Below, piece after piece: positions 22,418-30,523 of a DNA stretch of 37,604 bases. Position 1 is the stretch's first letter. Every line of letters begins with the position of its first letter. The stretch is taken from assembly GCF_026162645.1 (NCBI RefSeq), contig NZ_JAOTBE010000035.1, forward strand, positions 1 to 37,604, written 5' to 3'. Made by a program: the position numbers and the translations under genes. Below the pieces are notes generated by a model. The model did no database searches, had not been told where the DNA came from, and was given only the letters and a program-made list of their open reading frames with translations. Source of the DNA: Paracoccus rhizosphaerae (lineage in GTDB: Bacteria > Pseudomonadota > Alphaproteobacteria > Rhodobacterales > Rhodobacteraceae).

Positions 22418-23988
22418 ACGAAATTCTGGACCATGAATGGGACGTGATCGTCATCGGCGCCGGGCTGGGCGGCGGCATCTGCGGTCGCGCCCTGGCCGAG
22501 GCCGGGCTGTCGGTCCTGTTCATCGAAAAGGGTCCTGCTTCCGATGACGCCTCGTCCGACGGTCAAGACGCCGCGGGCGACGACCCCGCCTCCCGTGAAG
22601 CGGCCGGCTGCTGGCCCCTGCAGGTCGAGGCCAGGGTCGAGGGCGTGATCACGACCTCATGGGGTGCGCAAGGCGTCGGCGTCGGAGGAACGTCGCTGTT
22701 CTATGCCGCCGCGATGGAGCAGCCCGAACGGCACGACATGGACGTGACGGCTGGGATGCCACACCCGATCGGCGGCTGGCCCGTCGGCTATGACGAATTT
22801 CAGCCCTGGTACGACCGCGCCCGCAGCATGATGGCCGTGAACGGCACGCCAGATCCGCTGTCGGACAACGCCGTGGCCCTGGCGCCGCCTCGTCCGCTGG
22901 CCGCGCGTGACGCCGCGCTGGAAACCGCGCTGCGGGAGGCCGGGCTGAGCCCCTACCGCGCCCATTTGGGCATCCGGCAGATCATAGGATGCACCGAATG
23001 CATCGGCCACAAATGCCCGATGAACTGCAAGATGGATGGTCGTTCGGCGGGTGTCGTTCCGGCCTTGGCCACGGGACGGGCCGCCGTGCTGGATGCGGCC
23101 AACGTCATCGCGCTGGAAGGCGGCCCGCGCCGGGTGACCGGGGTCAGGCTGCGCCGCCACGGGGCCGAGCACGTGCTTTCCGCCCGCGCCTATGTCATGG
23201 CAGCCGGGGCCTTCGGGTCGCCTCGCCTGCTCATGGCCTCGAAGAACGACCACTGGCCCCATGGATGCGCGAACTCCAGCGGGATGGTGGGCAGGGGCCT
23301 GATGTTTCATGTCAACGAACGGATCGCCATCTGGCCGCCGCGCGATGCGCCACCATCGTCGCCGGGACCGCGCAAGTGCTTCTCGATCCGGGATCTCTAC
23401 CGCGAGGAGCACTTGCGCTTCGGAATCCTCCAGTCGCTTGGGCTGCCGGCGACCTACGGCAACGTCCTCTTCGCCCTGCGGCAGGGCTATGCCTCGTCGC
23501 GCTTCCCCAAGCTGCGCCTGATGCACGAACTGCTGCGCATCCCCGCCTTCGCCGCCGCCCACGTCCTGGGAGAGGCGCGGGTTTTCGCCGCCATCATCGA
23601 GGATCTTCCGGACGAGGCGAACCGTGTCGTCTTCGACCCGGCGCGTCCCGACACGATCATCTATGAATACACCGTGTCCGACGAACTGAAGGACCGCCGG
23701 CGCCGCTTCCGGCGGCTGCTGAAACGCCGGCTGCGCGGGCTGCGATCAATCTGGCTGAATTTCTCGCCGGAACTGAACGTCGCGCATCCCTGCGGTACGC
23801 TGCGGTTTTCGGACGACCCGGCCAGAGGCGTTCTTGACCGCGACTGCAGGGCGCATGACGTCGACAACCTTTATGTCGCCGATGCCAGCTTCATGCCCAG
23901 TTCGACCGGGGTGAACCCTGGCCTGACGATCGTGGCGAACGCCCTGCGCGTCGCCGACGCCCTGGGCGCAAGACTGAAGCATGAATGA
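22414..23988 (+). CDS. GMC-family flavin oxidoreductase with a four-cysteine motif
   Basis: The 524-residue FAD enzyme starts at GTG 22414 with GGAGG placed just before it. The dinucleotide fold is VIVIGAGLGGGICGRALAEA (11-30), with Glu38 in FIEKG. The C-terminal GMC domain carries HPCGTLRFSDDP and VADASFMPSSTGVNPGLT, where His/Asn-type catalytic residues of the family lie. Cysteines 193, 196, 201 and 205 (CTECIGHKCPMNC) match the position and spacing of the iron-sulphur ligands I recall from FAD-dependent glucose dehydrogenase (C-x4-C-x3-C). An electron-transferring dehydrogenase is therefore more likely than an oxidase. No signal peptide is seen, so it should act in the cytoplasm. The substrate may be a sugar alcohol, a sugar or a polyketide hydroxyl; the context favours modification of the locus product. 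Confidence 0.85.
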   Translation: MNEILDHEWDVIVIGAGLGGGICGRALAEAGLSVLFIEKGPASDDASSDGQDAAGDDPASREAAGCWPLQVEARVEGVITTSWGAQGVGVGGTSLFYAAAMEQPERHDMDVTAGMPHPIGGWPVGYDEFQPWYDRARSMMAVNGTPDPLSDNAVALAPPRPLAARDAALETALREAGLSPYRAHLGIRQIIGCTECIGHKCPMNCKMDGRSAGVVPALATGRAAVLDAANVIALEGGPRRVTGVRLRRHGAEHVLSARAYVMAAGAFGSPRLLMASKNDHWPHGCANSSGMVGRGLMFHVNERIAIWPPRDAPPSSPGPRKCFSIRDLYREEHLRFGILQSLGLPATYGNVLFALRQGYASSRFPKLRLMHELLRIPAFAAAHVLGEARVFAAIIEDLPDEANRVVFDPARPDTIIYEYTVSDELKDRRRRFRRLLKRRLRGLRSIWLNFSPELNVAHPCGTLRFSDDPARGVLDRDCRAHDVDNLYVADASFMPSSTGVNPGLTIVANALRVADALGARLKHE

Positions 23989-24027
23989 CGACATCGCTCC
24001 TTTCCGGTCACAAGTCAGAGGCTTTTC

Positions 24028-24939
24028 ATGATCCGTCACACCCTTCGCAGCCTTGCATCCTGCGCGCTCGCCTGGCTTGCCACGACCGCGCCCCTGCACG
24101 CCACCGAACCCCGGGACAGCGCCCGCGTCTTCTTCTTCGGCAACAGCCTGATCCACCACCTGACGGACACTGACGAAACGACCGTTCCCCACTGGCTGGC
24201 CCTGATGGCCCGCCACGATGGACGCGACTTCGCCGCCAACGGCCGCTGGGGCTTTCCGCGGGAATTCGCGGCGGAACTGCCGCCGTCGCCGCAATGGCAC
24301 CTGTCGCAGGTTCCCTCGGCCTGGGACGGCAGCGGCGGCTTTGGCGACGGGCGGTTCGACACCATCGTTCTCAACCCCGAGAACTTCATCCAGTACGACG
24401 GCGCCGCCAAGCCCTATCCGAACGACAATCCTGACGGCCTGACTCCGCTTGGCGTGACGCTGCAGATCCTCGACTGGTCGCGCGCCAACACCAAGGACCA
24501 AGTCTTCTTCATCTATGAGGGCTGGGCGGACCTGCACCCCTTCGCGGATGCCCTGCCCGCACGCCCGCGCGAATTGCGGCGGTATTACCGCCATGCGCAA
24601 CGCGGCTATGCCGCGTGGTACGACGACTATGTCGCCCGGCTGGCCGAGGCGCGGCCGGATGCCGATATCCGGCTGATCCCGGTCGGGCGCGTGATGGCGC
24701 GCCTTCTGTCCGAGGAGCCCTTGTCGGCCATCCCGTCGGACGCACTTTATTCCGACCTTTCGCCGCACGGGACGCAGACGACCTACCTGCTGGCGGCGAT
24801 GATCACCTATGCCGGCATCTTCGGGGTTCGTCCGCCAGCGGGGCTGGACCTGCCCGACACCATCGATCCGCATTTCGCCGCCTCCTACGAGGCGACGGCG
24901 CGCCGGATCGAGGACATCATGCTGACCGGGACGAACTAA
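24028..24939 (+). CDS. Secreted SGNH/GDSL-hydrolase-like protein
   Basis: The 303-residue protein has a signal peptide (about 1-25, SCALAWLATTAPLHA followed by TEP), so it is likely periplasmic. FFFGNSLIHH near residue 40 looks like the serine block of SGNH hydrolases in its GNS form, and SDLSPHG near 245-250 looks like the Asp-x-x-His block; a VLNPENF segment could supply an intermediate asparagine. Relatives often add or remove acyl groups on polysaccharides, but neither activity nor substrate is proven here. AGAGG lies before the ATG. The gene is 39 bases after the GMC gene and ends one base before the flippase ATG, so it belongs to the same operon. Confidence 0.72.
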   Translation: MIRHTLRSLASCALAWLATTAPLHATEPRDSARVFFFGNSLIHHLTDTDETTVPHWLALMARHDGRDFAANGRWGFPREFAAELPPSPQWHLSQVPSAWDGSGGFGDGRFDTIVLNPENFIQYDGAAKPYPNDNPDGLTPLGVTLQILDWSRANTKDQVFFIYEGWADLHPFADALPARPRELRRYYRHAQRGYAAWYDDYVARLAEARPDADIRLIPVGRVMARLLSEEPLSAIPSDALYSDLSPHGTQTTYLLAAMITYAGIFGVRPPAGLDLPDTIDPHFAASYEATARRIEDIMLTGTN

Positions 24940-24940
24940 G

Positions 24941-26269
24941 ATGATGATCAGGGCAAGAATTGGGCTTTTGCTGACCGGCGAGGGGCTGGTCCACCGGGCG
25001 ATGCGCGGATCAGCCCTGACCATCATCAGCTTCGGCGGGATTCAGGCGATCAGGTTGGCGTCGAACCTCATCCTGACACGGCTGCTGTTTCCCGACGTCT
25101 TCGGCCTGATGACGCTGATCATGGTCGTGATCCAGGGCCTGAACAACTTCTCGGATGTGGGCATCACCCCCGCGATCCTGCAGAGCAAGCGCGGCGACGA
25201 CCGCACCTTCCTGGACACGGCCTTCACCATGCAGGCGTTCAGGGGCGTGATGCTGTGGCTGGGCTGCTGTGTCCTGGCAGTGCCCGCCGCGCAGTTCTAC
25301 GACGTCCCGGAACTGGTGTGGTTCCTGCCCATCTCGGGGTTGACCGCCGTCATCTTCGGCTTCATGCCCACGAAGGTTGAAACTGCAAACCGGCATCTTC
25401 GCATGGGCCGCCTGACGGTGGTCGAACTGGCCACGGCGGCCGTCACGACCTTCCTGACCGTCGTCCTGGCCGCCATCCTGGGATCGGCCTGGGCCCTGGT
25501 CATCGGTCTGATCATGGGCGCGATCATCAAGGTCGTGATGGTGCACATGCTGATGGCGGGACCGGCGAACAAGCTGCGGTGGGACCGCGACTGCGCAGCC
25601 GAGCTGATCAGCTTCGGCAAGTGGATCCTGCCTTCGACAGTGGTAGGCTTCGTGATCTCGCAGGGCGACAAGGCGGTTCTTGCGCGGCTTTTGACGCTGA
25701 GCGAGCTTGGCATCTACAACATCGCCTTCTTCCTTGCCAGTTTCCCGCTGATGCTGGGAATCGCGGTGATTTCTCGGGTCATGATCCCGATCTACCGCTC
25801 TGCCGCCGAGGACCAAGGTTCCACCCAGCAGAACCGCGTCCGGCTGATGCGCGCGGCCCTGACCGGCAGCTTCCTGCTGTTGCTGGCGCTGCTGGCCATC
25901 TTCGGCCAGGACGTGGTCGAGTTCCTGTATGACGACCGCTACCGCGAAGCCGGCACCTTTGTCCGGCTGATCGCGCTTGCCAGCATTCCGACGCTGATCG
26001 GGCTGACCTACGACCAGGCCGCACTGGCGGCCGGCGACAGCCGGGGGTTCTTCTGGGTGACGTTGGTCAGGGCGGTGCTGTTCCTGTCGCTGTTCACCAT
26101 CGGGGCATGGCAGGCAGGGATTCCCGGCGCACTTGCGGGACAGGCGCTGGCGGCCATCCTGGCATTCCCGATGCTGGTGCGCCTCGCCCGCCGCCACGGC
26201 GTCTGGGACGTCTGGCACGACCTAGGCTTCGGCCTTGCGGGGATCGCGCTGGCGGCGGTGTTACTCTAG
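24941..26269 (+). CDS. Wzx-type flippase, MOP superfamily (MviN/PST-like)
   Basis: The 442-residue polytopic protein, with about twelve hydrophobic segments, likely flips the lipid-linked repeat unit across the inner membrane. The N-terminal region GSALTIISFGGIQAIRLASN and then LILTRLLFPDVFGLMTLIMV is the PST/Wzx opening. The second half repeats the pattern with ELISFGKWILPSTVVGFVIS, then QGDKAVLARLLTLSELGIYN. The ATG is one base after the previous stop and no strong ribosome binding site is seen, so coupling or a slightly later start is possible. The gene is the last of the polymerase operon and faces the WecG-like gene 25 bases away. Between their ends a C-rich/G-rich short inverted repeat might help termination. 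Confidence 0.88.
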   Translation: MMIRARIGLLLTGEGLVHRAMRGSALTIISFGGIQAIRLASNLILTRLLFPDVFGLMTLIMVVIQGLNNFSDVGITPAILQSKRGDDRTFLDTAFTMQAFRGVMLWLGCCVLAVPAAQFYDVPELVWFLPISGLTAVIFGFMPTKVETANRHLRMGRLTVVELATAAVTTFLTVVLAAILGSAWALVIGLIMGAIIKVVMVHMLMAGPANKLRWDRDCAAELISFGKWILPSTVVGFVISQGDKAVLARLLTLSELGIYNIAFFLASFPLMLGIAVISRVMIPIYRSAAEDQGSTQQNRVRLMRAALTGSFLLLLALLAIFGQDVVEFLYDDRYREAGTFVRLIALASIPTLIGLTYDQAALAAGDSRGFFWVTLVRAVLFLSLFTIGAWQAGIPGALAGQALAAILAFPMLVRLARRHGVWDVWHDLGFGLAGIALAAVLL

Positions 26270-26294
26270 CCCCCCCGGCGTCGCGGGGCCTGGT

Positions 26295-27053
26295 TCACCT
26301 AGTTCTCGACCTGGAAGACAAGGCGCGCCAGGCGTGGCCCGGCAGGATCATCGCGCCCTGCAGGTATCTTGGACCCAGCCGCCGGGGGCTGAGCGCCGCG
26401 CGCCACAGCCACTCGATGCGCGCCGTCCGCATCAGCCGAGGCGCACGACGCTGGCGACCGGCGATAAAGTCGATGCCGGCCCCGACCGAGGCCACGCCCA
26501 TCTTGGGGCAGCGCCGGCGGACGCGGGCGGCCAAAATCTCCTGCCGCGGCGCACCAAGCGCCAGAAGGCAAAGCCCCGCGCCGGACCCCGCAAGCCGGTC
26601 CAGCAGGGCGTCGGCCTCGGCTCCCTCGGGGTCGAATGGAAACCCCGGTGCCTCGACCATCGCGACGCGCAGACCCGGGATCTCGGCCTTAAGGCGGCGG
26701 CCCGCCTCCTCACCCGTCTCGCGGGTGCCCGCGATGATTGCGACCGCGCGCCCAGATGAAGCGGCCAGCCGGCACAGCGGCCGCACCAAGTCAGACCCCG
26801 TGACCAACGACACGGGCTTCCCCGCCAGCCGCGCCAGCCAGACGATCGGATTGCCATCGGCCACGACAAGGTCATGGGCGGCATAGGCCTCACGGAAGCA
26901 CGCGTCCGAGCGGAGCTTTTCCAGATGGTCGACATTTGTCGTCGCCAGGGCAAATCCCTCGCCCGCCTCAAGGCGCGCACCGATGATGGCCAGAAGGCTC
27001 TCGCGGTCGGGAACGGTGATGCCGATCCTGCCCGGACCCACGTCGAACTCCAT
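26295..27053 (-). CDS. WecG/TagA/CpsF-family glycosyltransferase (GT26)
   Basis: The family transfers N-acetylmannosamine-type or glucose-type sugars to undecaprenyl-linked acceptors. Motifs visible are ATTNVDHLEKLR, VVADGNPIVWLARLAG with SLVTGSDLV, LLALGAPRQEILAAR and GVASVGAGIDFIAGRQRRAP, followed by RTARIEWLWRAALSPRRLG, the usual C-terminal membrane-association region. I chose ATG 27053 (252 residues) because GGGAG lies at the right distance and the length suits the family. The frame is open to TTG 27131 and also has ATG 27092. It is a single gene on the minus strand, converging on the flippase and diverging from the chemosensory operon, and probably adds one residue of the repeat unit. 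Confidence 0.88.
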   Translation of the reverse strand: MEFDVGPGRIGITVPDRESLLAIIGARLEAGEGFALATTNVDHLEKLRSDACFREAYAAHDLVVADGNPIVWLARLAGKPVSLVTGSDLVRPLCRLAASSGRAVAIIAGTRETGEEAGRRLKAEIPGLRVAMVEAPGFPFDPEGAEADALLDRLAGSGAGLCLLALGAPRQEILAARVRRRCPKMGVASVGAGIDFIAGRQRRAPRLMRTARIEWLWRAALSPRRLGPRYLQGAMILPGHAWRALSSRSRTR

Positions 27054-27397
27054 CAGGTCGTCTCCCGCATCTGCTCTGGCTGCGCGTCGCATGTCATTGA
27101 TCTTCTGCCGCGAAGCGCCGAGTCGACGCAAGTGCCATGACGAGCCTTCGCAAATGGACGGAATGGGCAGCGGCTTGAAGATGGCGACGTGAATCGCCTT
27201 ACCCGCGGCGAAACTTGCACCATATGTCGTTCCGGCACGGCCACCATGAACCCTGGTGTCCGCCCCGGAGCGGCCGTGATCACTAAGATGCCATGCAAGA
27301 TGTCGGCCCTCCGGAGGACGTCCTCACGTGGATTCACCGCATCTTAAGCGTCGGCGGCTAAGGCTGTTCGGGAACCAGAACGTCGGAAGATGCCGCC
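27054..27397. promoter_or_regulatory. Intergenic region before the chemosensory operon
   Basis: These 344 bases separate the WecG-like gene from the STAS gene and contain no gene I can support. A perfect palindrome CCTCCGGAGG is at 27308-27317. The segment AAGATGCC recurs at about 27287 and 27387. A ribosome binding site, CGGAAGA, precedes the ATG at 27398. I could not find convincing promoter boxes; the start of the chemosensory transcript must lie here. Confidence 0.35.
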
Positions 27398-27688
27398 ATG
27401 AAGACCAACACCTTCCGGATCGACGGAAGCCTTTCCATCCAGGACGCGCCTGCCGCCGTGGCACGGTTGCGCCAGTGGATCGACGAGGGGGGAACGTCGC
27501 TCGACATCGCGCCGGTCGCATCCTCGACCGGACTGCCGGGGCAGGTTGCGCTCCAAATCCTTCTTGCGGCCGAGCGCGAGATCGCGGCCCGCGGCGCCGC
27601 GCCGGAACTGTCGCCGACGGCGACAGCCATCCTCGCGATGTCCCCCCCAGGCGGCCTGCCGCACCCACTTGACCGGAGTGTTTCATGA
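27398..27688 (+). CDS. STAS-domain-like protein of the chemosensory operon
   Basis: This 96-residue protein has the pattern of a STAS (anti-sigma-antagonist) domain: strand FRIDGSLSIQDAPAAVARL, strand SLDIAPVASSTGL, then helix VALQILLAAEREIAARG and strand PELSPTATAILAM. The SSTG segment occupies the place of the conserved serine or threonine that is phosphorylated in SpoIIAA-like proteins. A few residues more than usual (LPGQ) lie after it, so the switch site may not be functional. Its stop overlaps the cheY start (ATGA, 27685-27688). Small STAS proteins heading che operons are known in proteobacteria, but what they do there is unclear. Confidence 0.62.
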   Translation: MKTNTFRIDGSLSIQDAPAAVARLRQWIDEGGTSLDIAPVASSTGLPGQVALQILLAAEREIAARGAAPELSPTATAILAMSPPGGLPHPLDRSVS

Positions 27689-28050
27689 CCATCACCGTCC
27701 TGACAATCGACGACAGCAAGGCCATCCGTGACATGGTCGCCTTCAGCCTGCAGCCCCACGGCTATCGCGTGATCGGCGCCGCCGACGGCGCCGAGGGGCT
27801 CGAGAGGCTGAGGGCCGAACGCCCTGCACTGGTCATCACCGACCTCAACATGCCGGTCATGAACGGGCTCGACTTCATCCGGAATGCGCGCCAGGACGCG
27901 GCGGGGTCGGGCATTCCGATCGTCATGCTGACCACCGAGTCGAAGCCCGAGCTGAAGGCCGAAGGCAAGGCTGCCGGCGCCACCGGCTGGATCAACAAGC
28001 CCTTCGACGCGGCGATGCTGGTCTCCGTGACGAAGAAGCTGGCGGGCTGA
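27685..28050 (+). CDS. cheY: CheY-type single-domain response regulator
   Basis: The 121-residue receiver domain carries no output domain. The acidic pocket is Asp9-Asp10, the phosphoacceptor is Asp53 (VITDLNMPVMNG), the switch Thr83/84 is in MLTTES, and Lys105 is in WINKPF. It is phosphorylated by CheA, encoded three bases downstream. As an isolated receiver it could act on a flagellar motor, serve as a phosphate sink, or signal to another target. The start overlaps the STAS gene stop by four bases. Confidence 0.95.
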   Translation: MTITVLTIDDSKAIRDMVAFSLQPHGYRVIGAADGAEGLERLRAERPALVITDLNMPVMNGLDFIRNARQDAAGSGIPIVMLTTESKPELKAEGKAAGATGWINKPFDAAMLVSVTKKLAG

Positions 28051-28053
28051 GAG

Positions 28054-29988
28054 ATGGAGGACGTCAATCCTGCCCTCGGCGCCTTCGTCCAGGAGGCGAG
28101 AGAAATCCTCGAGAACCTCGAGACGATGCTTTTGGACCTGGAAGGCCAGCCGCAACCCGAACAGATTGACGCGGTGTTCCGCGCCCTGCACACCATCAAG
28201 GGATCGGGGTCGATGTTCGGCTTCGGCATCCTGGCTCGCTTCACCCACCATTTCGAGGATGCCTTCGACAAGGTCCGCGACGGGCTGCTATCGATCGACG
28301 ACCGGCTGATTGACTTGTCGCTGAAGGCGCGCGACCACATGTCGGCGTTGCTTTCCTGCGGCGGCGACTGCGACGAGGCCGAGGCGCTCGAAGCCTCGAC
28401 CGAGGCGGGGCGGCTGCTGCGGTCCCTGTCCGACATCGTCAGCAGCACGGCCGCCGACGCGCCCCACCCGCCGGCCGAGGCCTCAAGAGAGCGCAGGTGG
28501 CGCATCCGCTTCCGCCCCGAGGCGTCCGCCCTGCGCAACGGGATGCGCCCTGACCTGCTGATCGCCGAATTGGCCGAGATGGGGCGGATCACCATCAGCT
28601 TCACCGCAGGCGACCTTCCGGCGCTGTCGGACCTGGATCCCGCGACCAGCCACCTCTGCTGGATCGTCGAGCTGCTGACGCGTCAGCCGCTGAGCGAGAT
28701 CGAGGCCGTCTTCATCTTCGCCGACGATGCCGAACTGAACATCGCCGATGTAACCGAGCAGGCGCAGCCGGCGGCCAAGGCTGCGCCCGCGCCGCGCCGC
28801 CCGCCCGAGGCGGCCGGAGAGAACGTGCGGGTCGCCGCCTCGAAGCTGGACGAGATCATGGATCAGCTGGGCGAATTGGTCATCGCGCAGGCCCGCCTGA
28901 GCCAGCTGGCCACGGCCACTTCCGACCCCGACCTGGAAACCATGGTCGAAGAGGTCGAGCGTCTCGTCACGGGCCTGCGCGACTCGACGCTCTCGATCAG
29001 GATGCTGCCCATCGAAATGGTGTTCGGCAAGTTTCGTCGGGTCGTCAGGGACCTGTCGGCCGAACTGGGCAAGGACGTGGCCCTGGTGACCGAAGGGGGC
29101 GAGACCGAGGTCGACAAGACAGTGATCGACCGCCTGTCAGAACCGCTGGTCCACATGATCCGAAACAGCATGGACCATGGAATTGAAGGTGCTCAGGCCC
29201 GGCTGGCCGCGGGCAAGCCCGCGCAGGGCACGGTCAGCCTGTCGGCCCGGCAGGAGGGCGGCGAGATCCTGATCTCGATCGACGACGACGGCGCGGGCCT
29301 GGATCCCGAGGCCATCCGGGCCAAGGCGGTCGAACGCAAGCTTCTGTCGCCAGAAGCCCAGCCGGCGGAGGAAGAGCTTTTCCAGCTGATCTTCGCGCCG
29401 GGGTTCTCGACGGCCAAGCAGCTCTCCAGCGTGTCGGGCCGGGGCGTGGGGATGGATGCCGTCCGCTCGACCGTCGATGCGCTGCGCGGATCGGTCGACG
29501 TGCAGTCGCGGCGCGGTCGCGGCACCCGCGTGACGCTGCGCCTGCCGGTGACGCTGGCGATCGTCGACGGGCTTCTGGTCAGGCTGGGTTCCTCGGTCTT
29601 CGTCATCCCGCTGGCCTCGGTCGAGGAATGCGTCGAAGTGGACGCGGCCGAACAGACCCGCGATTCAGGGCGGACGATGCTGTGCATCCGCGAACATTTG
29701 GTGCCGTTCCTGGAACTGGATGCCGTCTTCGCGCAGGCCCAATCGGCCGAGCCGCGGCGGCGCGTGGTGATCGTAAAGGCGGACGGCCAACGGCTGGGGT
29801 TGGTTGTGGACGACATCCTCGGCCAGAACCAGACCGTCATCAAGTCGCTCAGTCAGTACCACCGCGGCGTCGAGGGCTTCGCCGGCGCGACCATCTTGGG
29901 TGACGGATCGGTCGCCCTGATCATCGACGTGGCGAGCCTGGCACGTCGTGCCCTGTCGCAAAGACACGCTCAACGGACGGCGGCCTGA
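28054..29988 (+). CDS. cheA: Chemotaxis histidine kinase CheA
   Basis: The 644-residue kinase has the full class II layout. The P1 phosphotransfer domain has His46 in ALHTIKGSGSMFGF. A P2-like segment lies at about 145-235 (RWRIRFRPEA, FIFADDAELNIADV). The P3 dimerisation helices begin at ENVRVAASKLDEIMDQLGEL. The P4 ATPase domain has its N box in HMIRNSMDHGIEG (about 366-378), G1 in ISIDDDGAGLD and G2 in GRGVGMDAVRS. The P5 CheW-like domain reaches the end (VVDDILGQNQTVIKSL). It autophosphorylates on P1 under receptor control and passes phosphate to CheY and CheB. It begins three bases after cheY and ends two bases before cheW. Confidence 0.96.
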   Translation: MEDVNPALGAFVQEAREILENLETMLLDLEGQPQPEQIDAVFRALHTIKGSGSMFGFGILARFTHHFEDAFDKVRDGLLSIDDRLIDLSLKARDHMSALLSCGGDCDEAEALEASTEAGRLLRSLSDIVSSTAADAPHPPAEASRERRWRIRFRPEASALRNGMRPDLLIAELAEMGRITISFTAGDLPALSDLDPATSHLCWIVELLTRQPLSEIEAVFIFADDAELNIADVTEQAQPAAKAAPAPRRPPEAAGENVRVAASKLDEIMDQLGELVIAQARLSQLATATSDPDLETMVEEVERLVTGLRDSTLSIRMLPIEMVFGKFRRVVRDLSAELGKDVALVTEGGETEVDKTVIDRLSEPLVHMIRNSMDHGIEGAQARLAAGKPAQGTVSLSARQEGGEILISIDDDGAGLDPEAIRAKAVERKLLSPEAQPAEEELFQLIFAPGFSTAKQLSSVSGRGVGMDAVRSTVDALRGSVDVQSRRGRGTRVTLRLPVTLAIVDGLLVRLGSSVFVIPLASVEECVEVDAAEQTRDSGRTMLCIREHLVPFLELDAVFAQAQSAEPRRRVVIVKADGQRLGLVVDDILGQNQTVIKSLSQYHRGVEGFAGATILGDGSVALIIDVASLARRALSQRHAQRTAA

Positions 29989-29990
29989 AG

Positions 29991-30470
29991 ATGACATCCG
30001 ATACCATCGCAACCAGGCCCGCCGCCGCAAGCCGCCGCGAGATGGTCCTGATCTTCCGCCTGATGGGCGAAGCTTTTGCCCTCTCCGTCAGCTGCGTGCA
30101 CGAGATCCTGGACCCGATCCCGCCGACGGTCGTGCCCAACGCACCGACCTTCGCCCCGGCGCTGGTCAACGTGCGCGGCGCGATCGTGCCGCTGATCGAC
30201 ATCCGCCGGCGGCTGGACATGCCGCCCGCGCCCGCCGATGCCGCCTCGCGGTTGATCGTTCTTGAACTGCCAGTATCGGGCGTTCCCACCCGGCTGGCCA
30301 TCCTCTGCGACGCGGTCGAGGAGGTGTTCGAGGCCGACACAGCCGCGCTGGAGACCGTCCCCAGCCTCGGGGCCCGCTGGCCCGAGATCTACGTGAAAGG
30401 GGTCGTCCGCCACACTGACGATCTGGTCATCCTGCTCGACACCGACACCCTGTTCCGGCCCGACGGCTGA
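29991..30470 (+). CDS. cheW: CheW coupling protein (first copy)
   Basis: The 159-residue CheW domain links receptors to CheA in the signalling array. The opening strand VLIFRLMGEAFALSVSCVHE, the IPPTVVPNAPTF loop, the LVNVRGAIVPLIDIRRRL core and the end VKGVVRHTDDLVILLDTDTL all match the family. A second, quite different CheW is encoded at 34368, so the array may use two couplers. The start is ATG 29991, two bases after the cheA stop. Confidence 0.93.
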   Translation: MTSDTIATRPAAASRREMVLIFRLMGEAFALSVSCVHEILDPIPPTVVPNAPTFAPALVNVRGAIVPLIDIRRRLDMPPAPADAASRLIVLELPVSGVPTRLAILCDAVEEVFEADTAALETVPSLGARWPEIYVKGVVRHTDDLVILLDTDTLFRPDG

Positions 30471-30523
30471 ACACCGGGGACGTCACGAACCGCGACGCGG
30501 CCGACACAAGAAAGGGCAGCAAA

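Noticed and set aside
23985..24173. 62-codon frame beginning in an ATGA overlap with the GMC stop
   Set aside because: It runs out of frame through the signal peptide and catalytic region of the SGNH-like gene and has a Pro/Arg/His-rich shadow composition.
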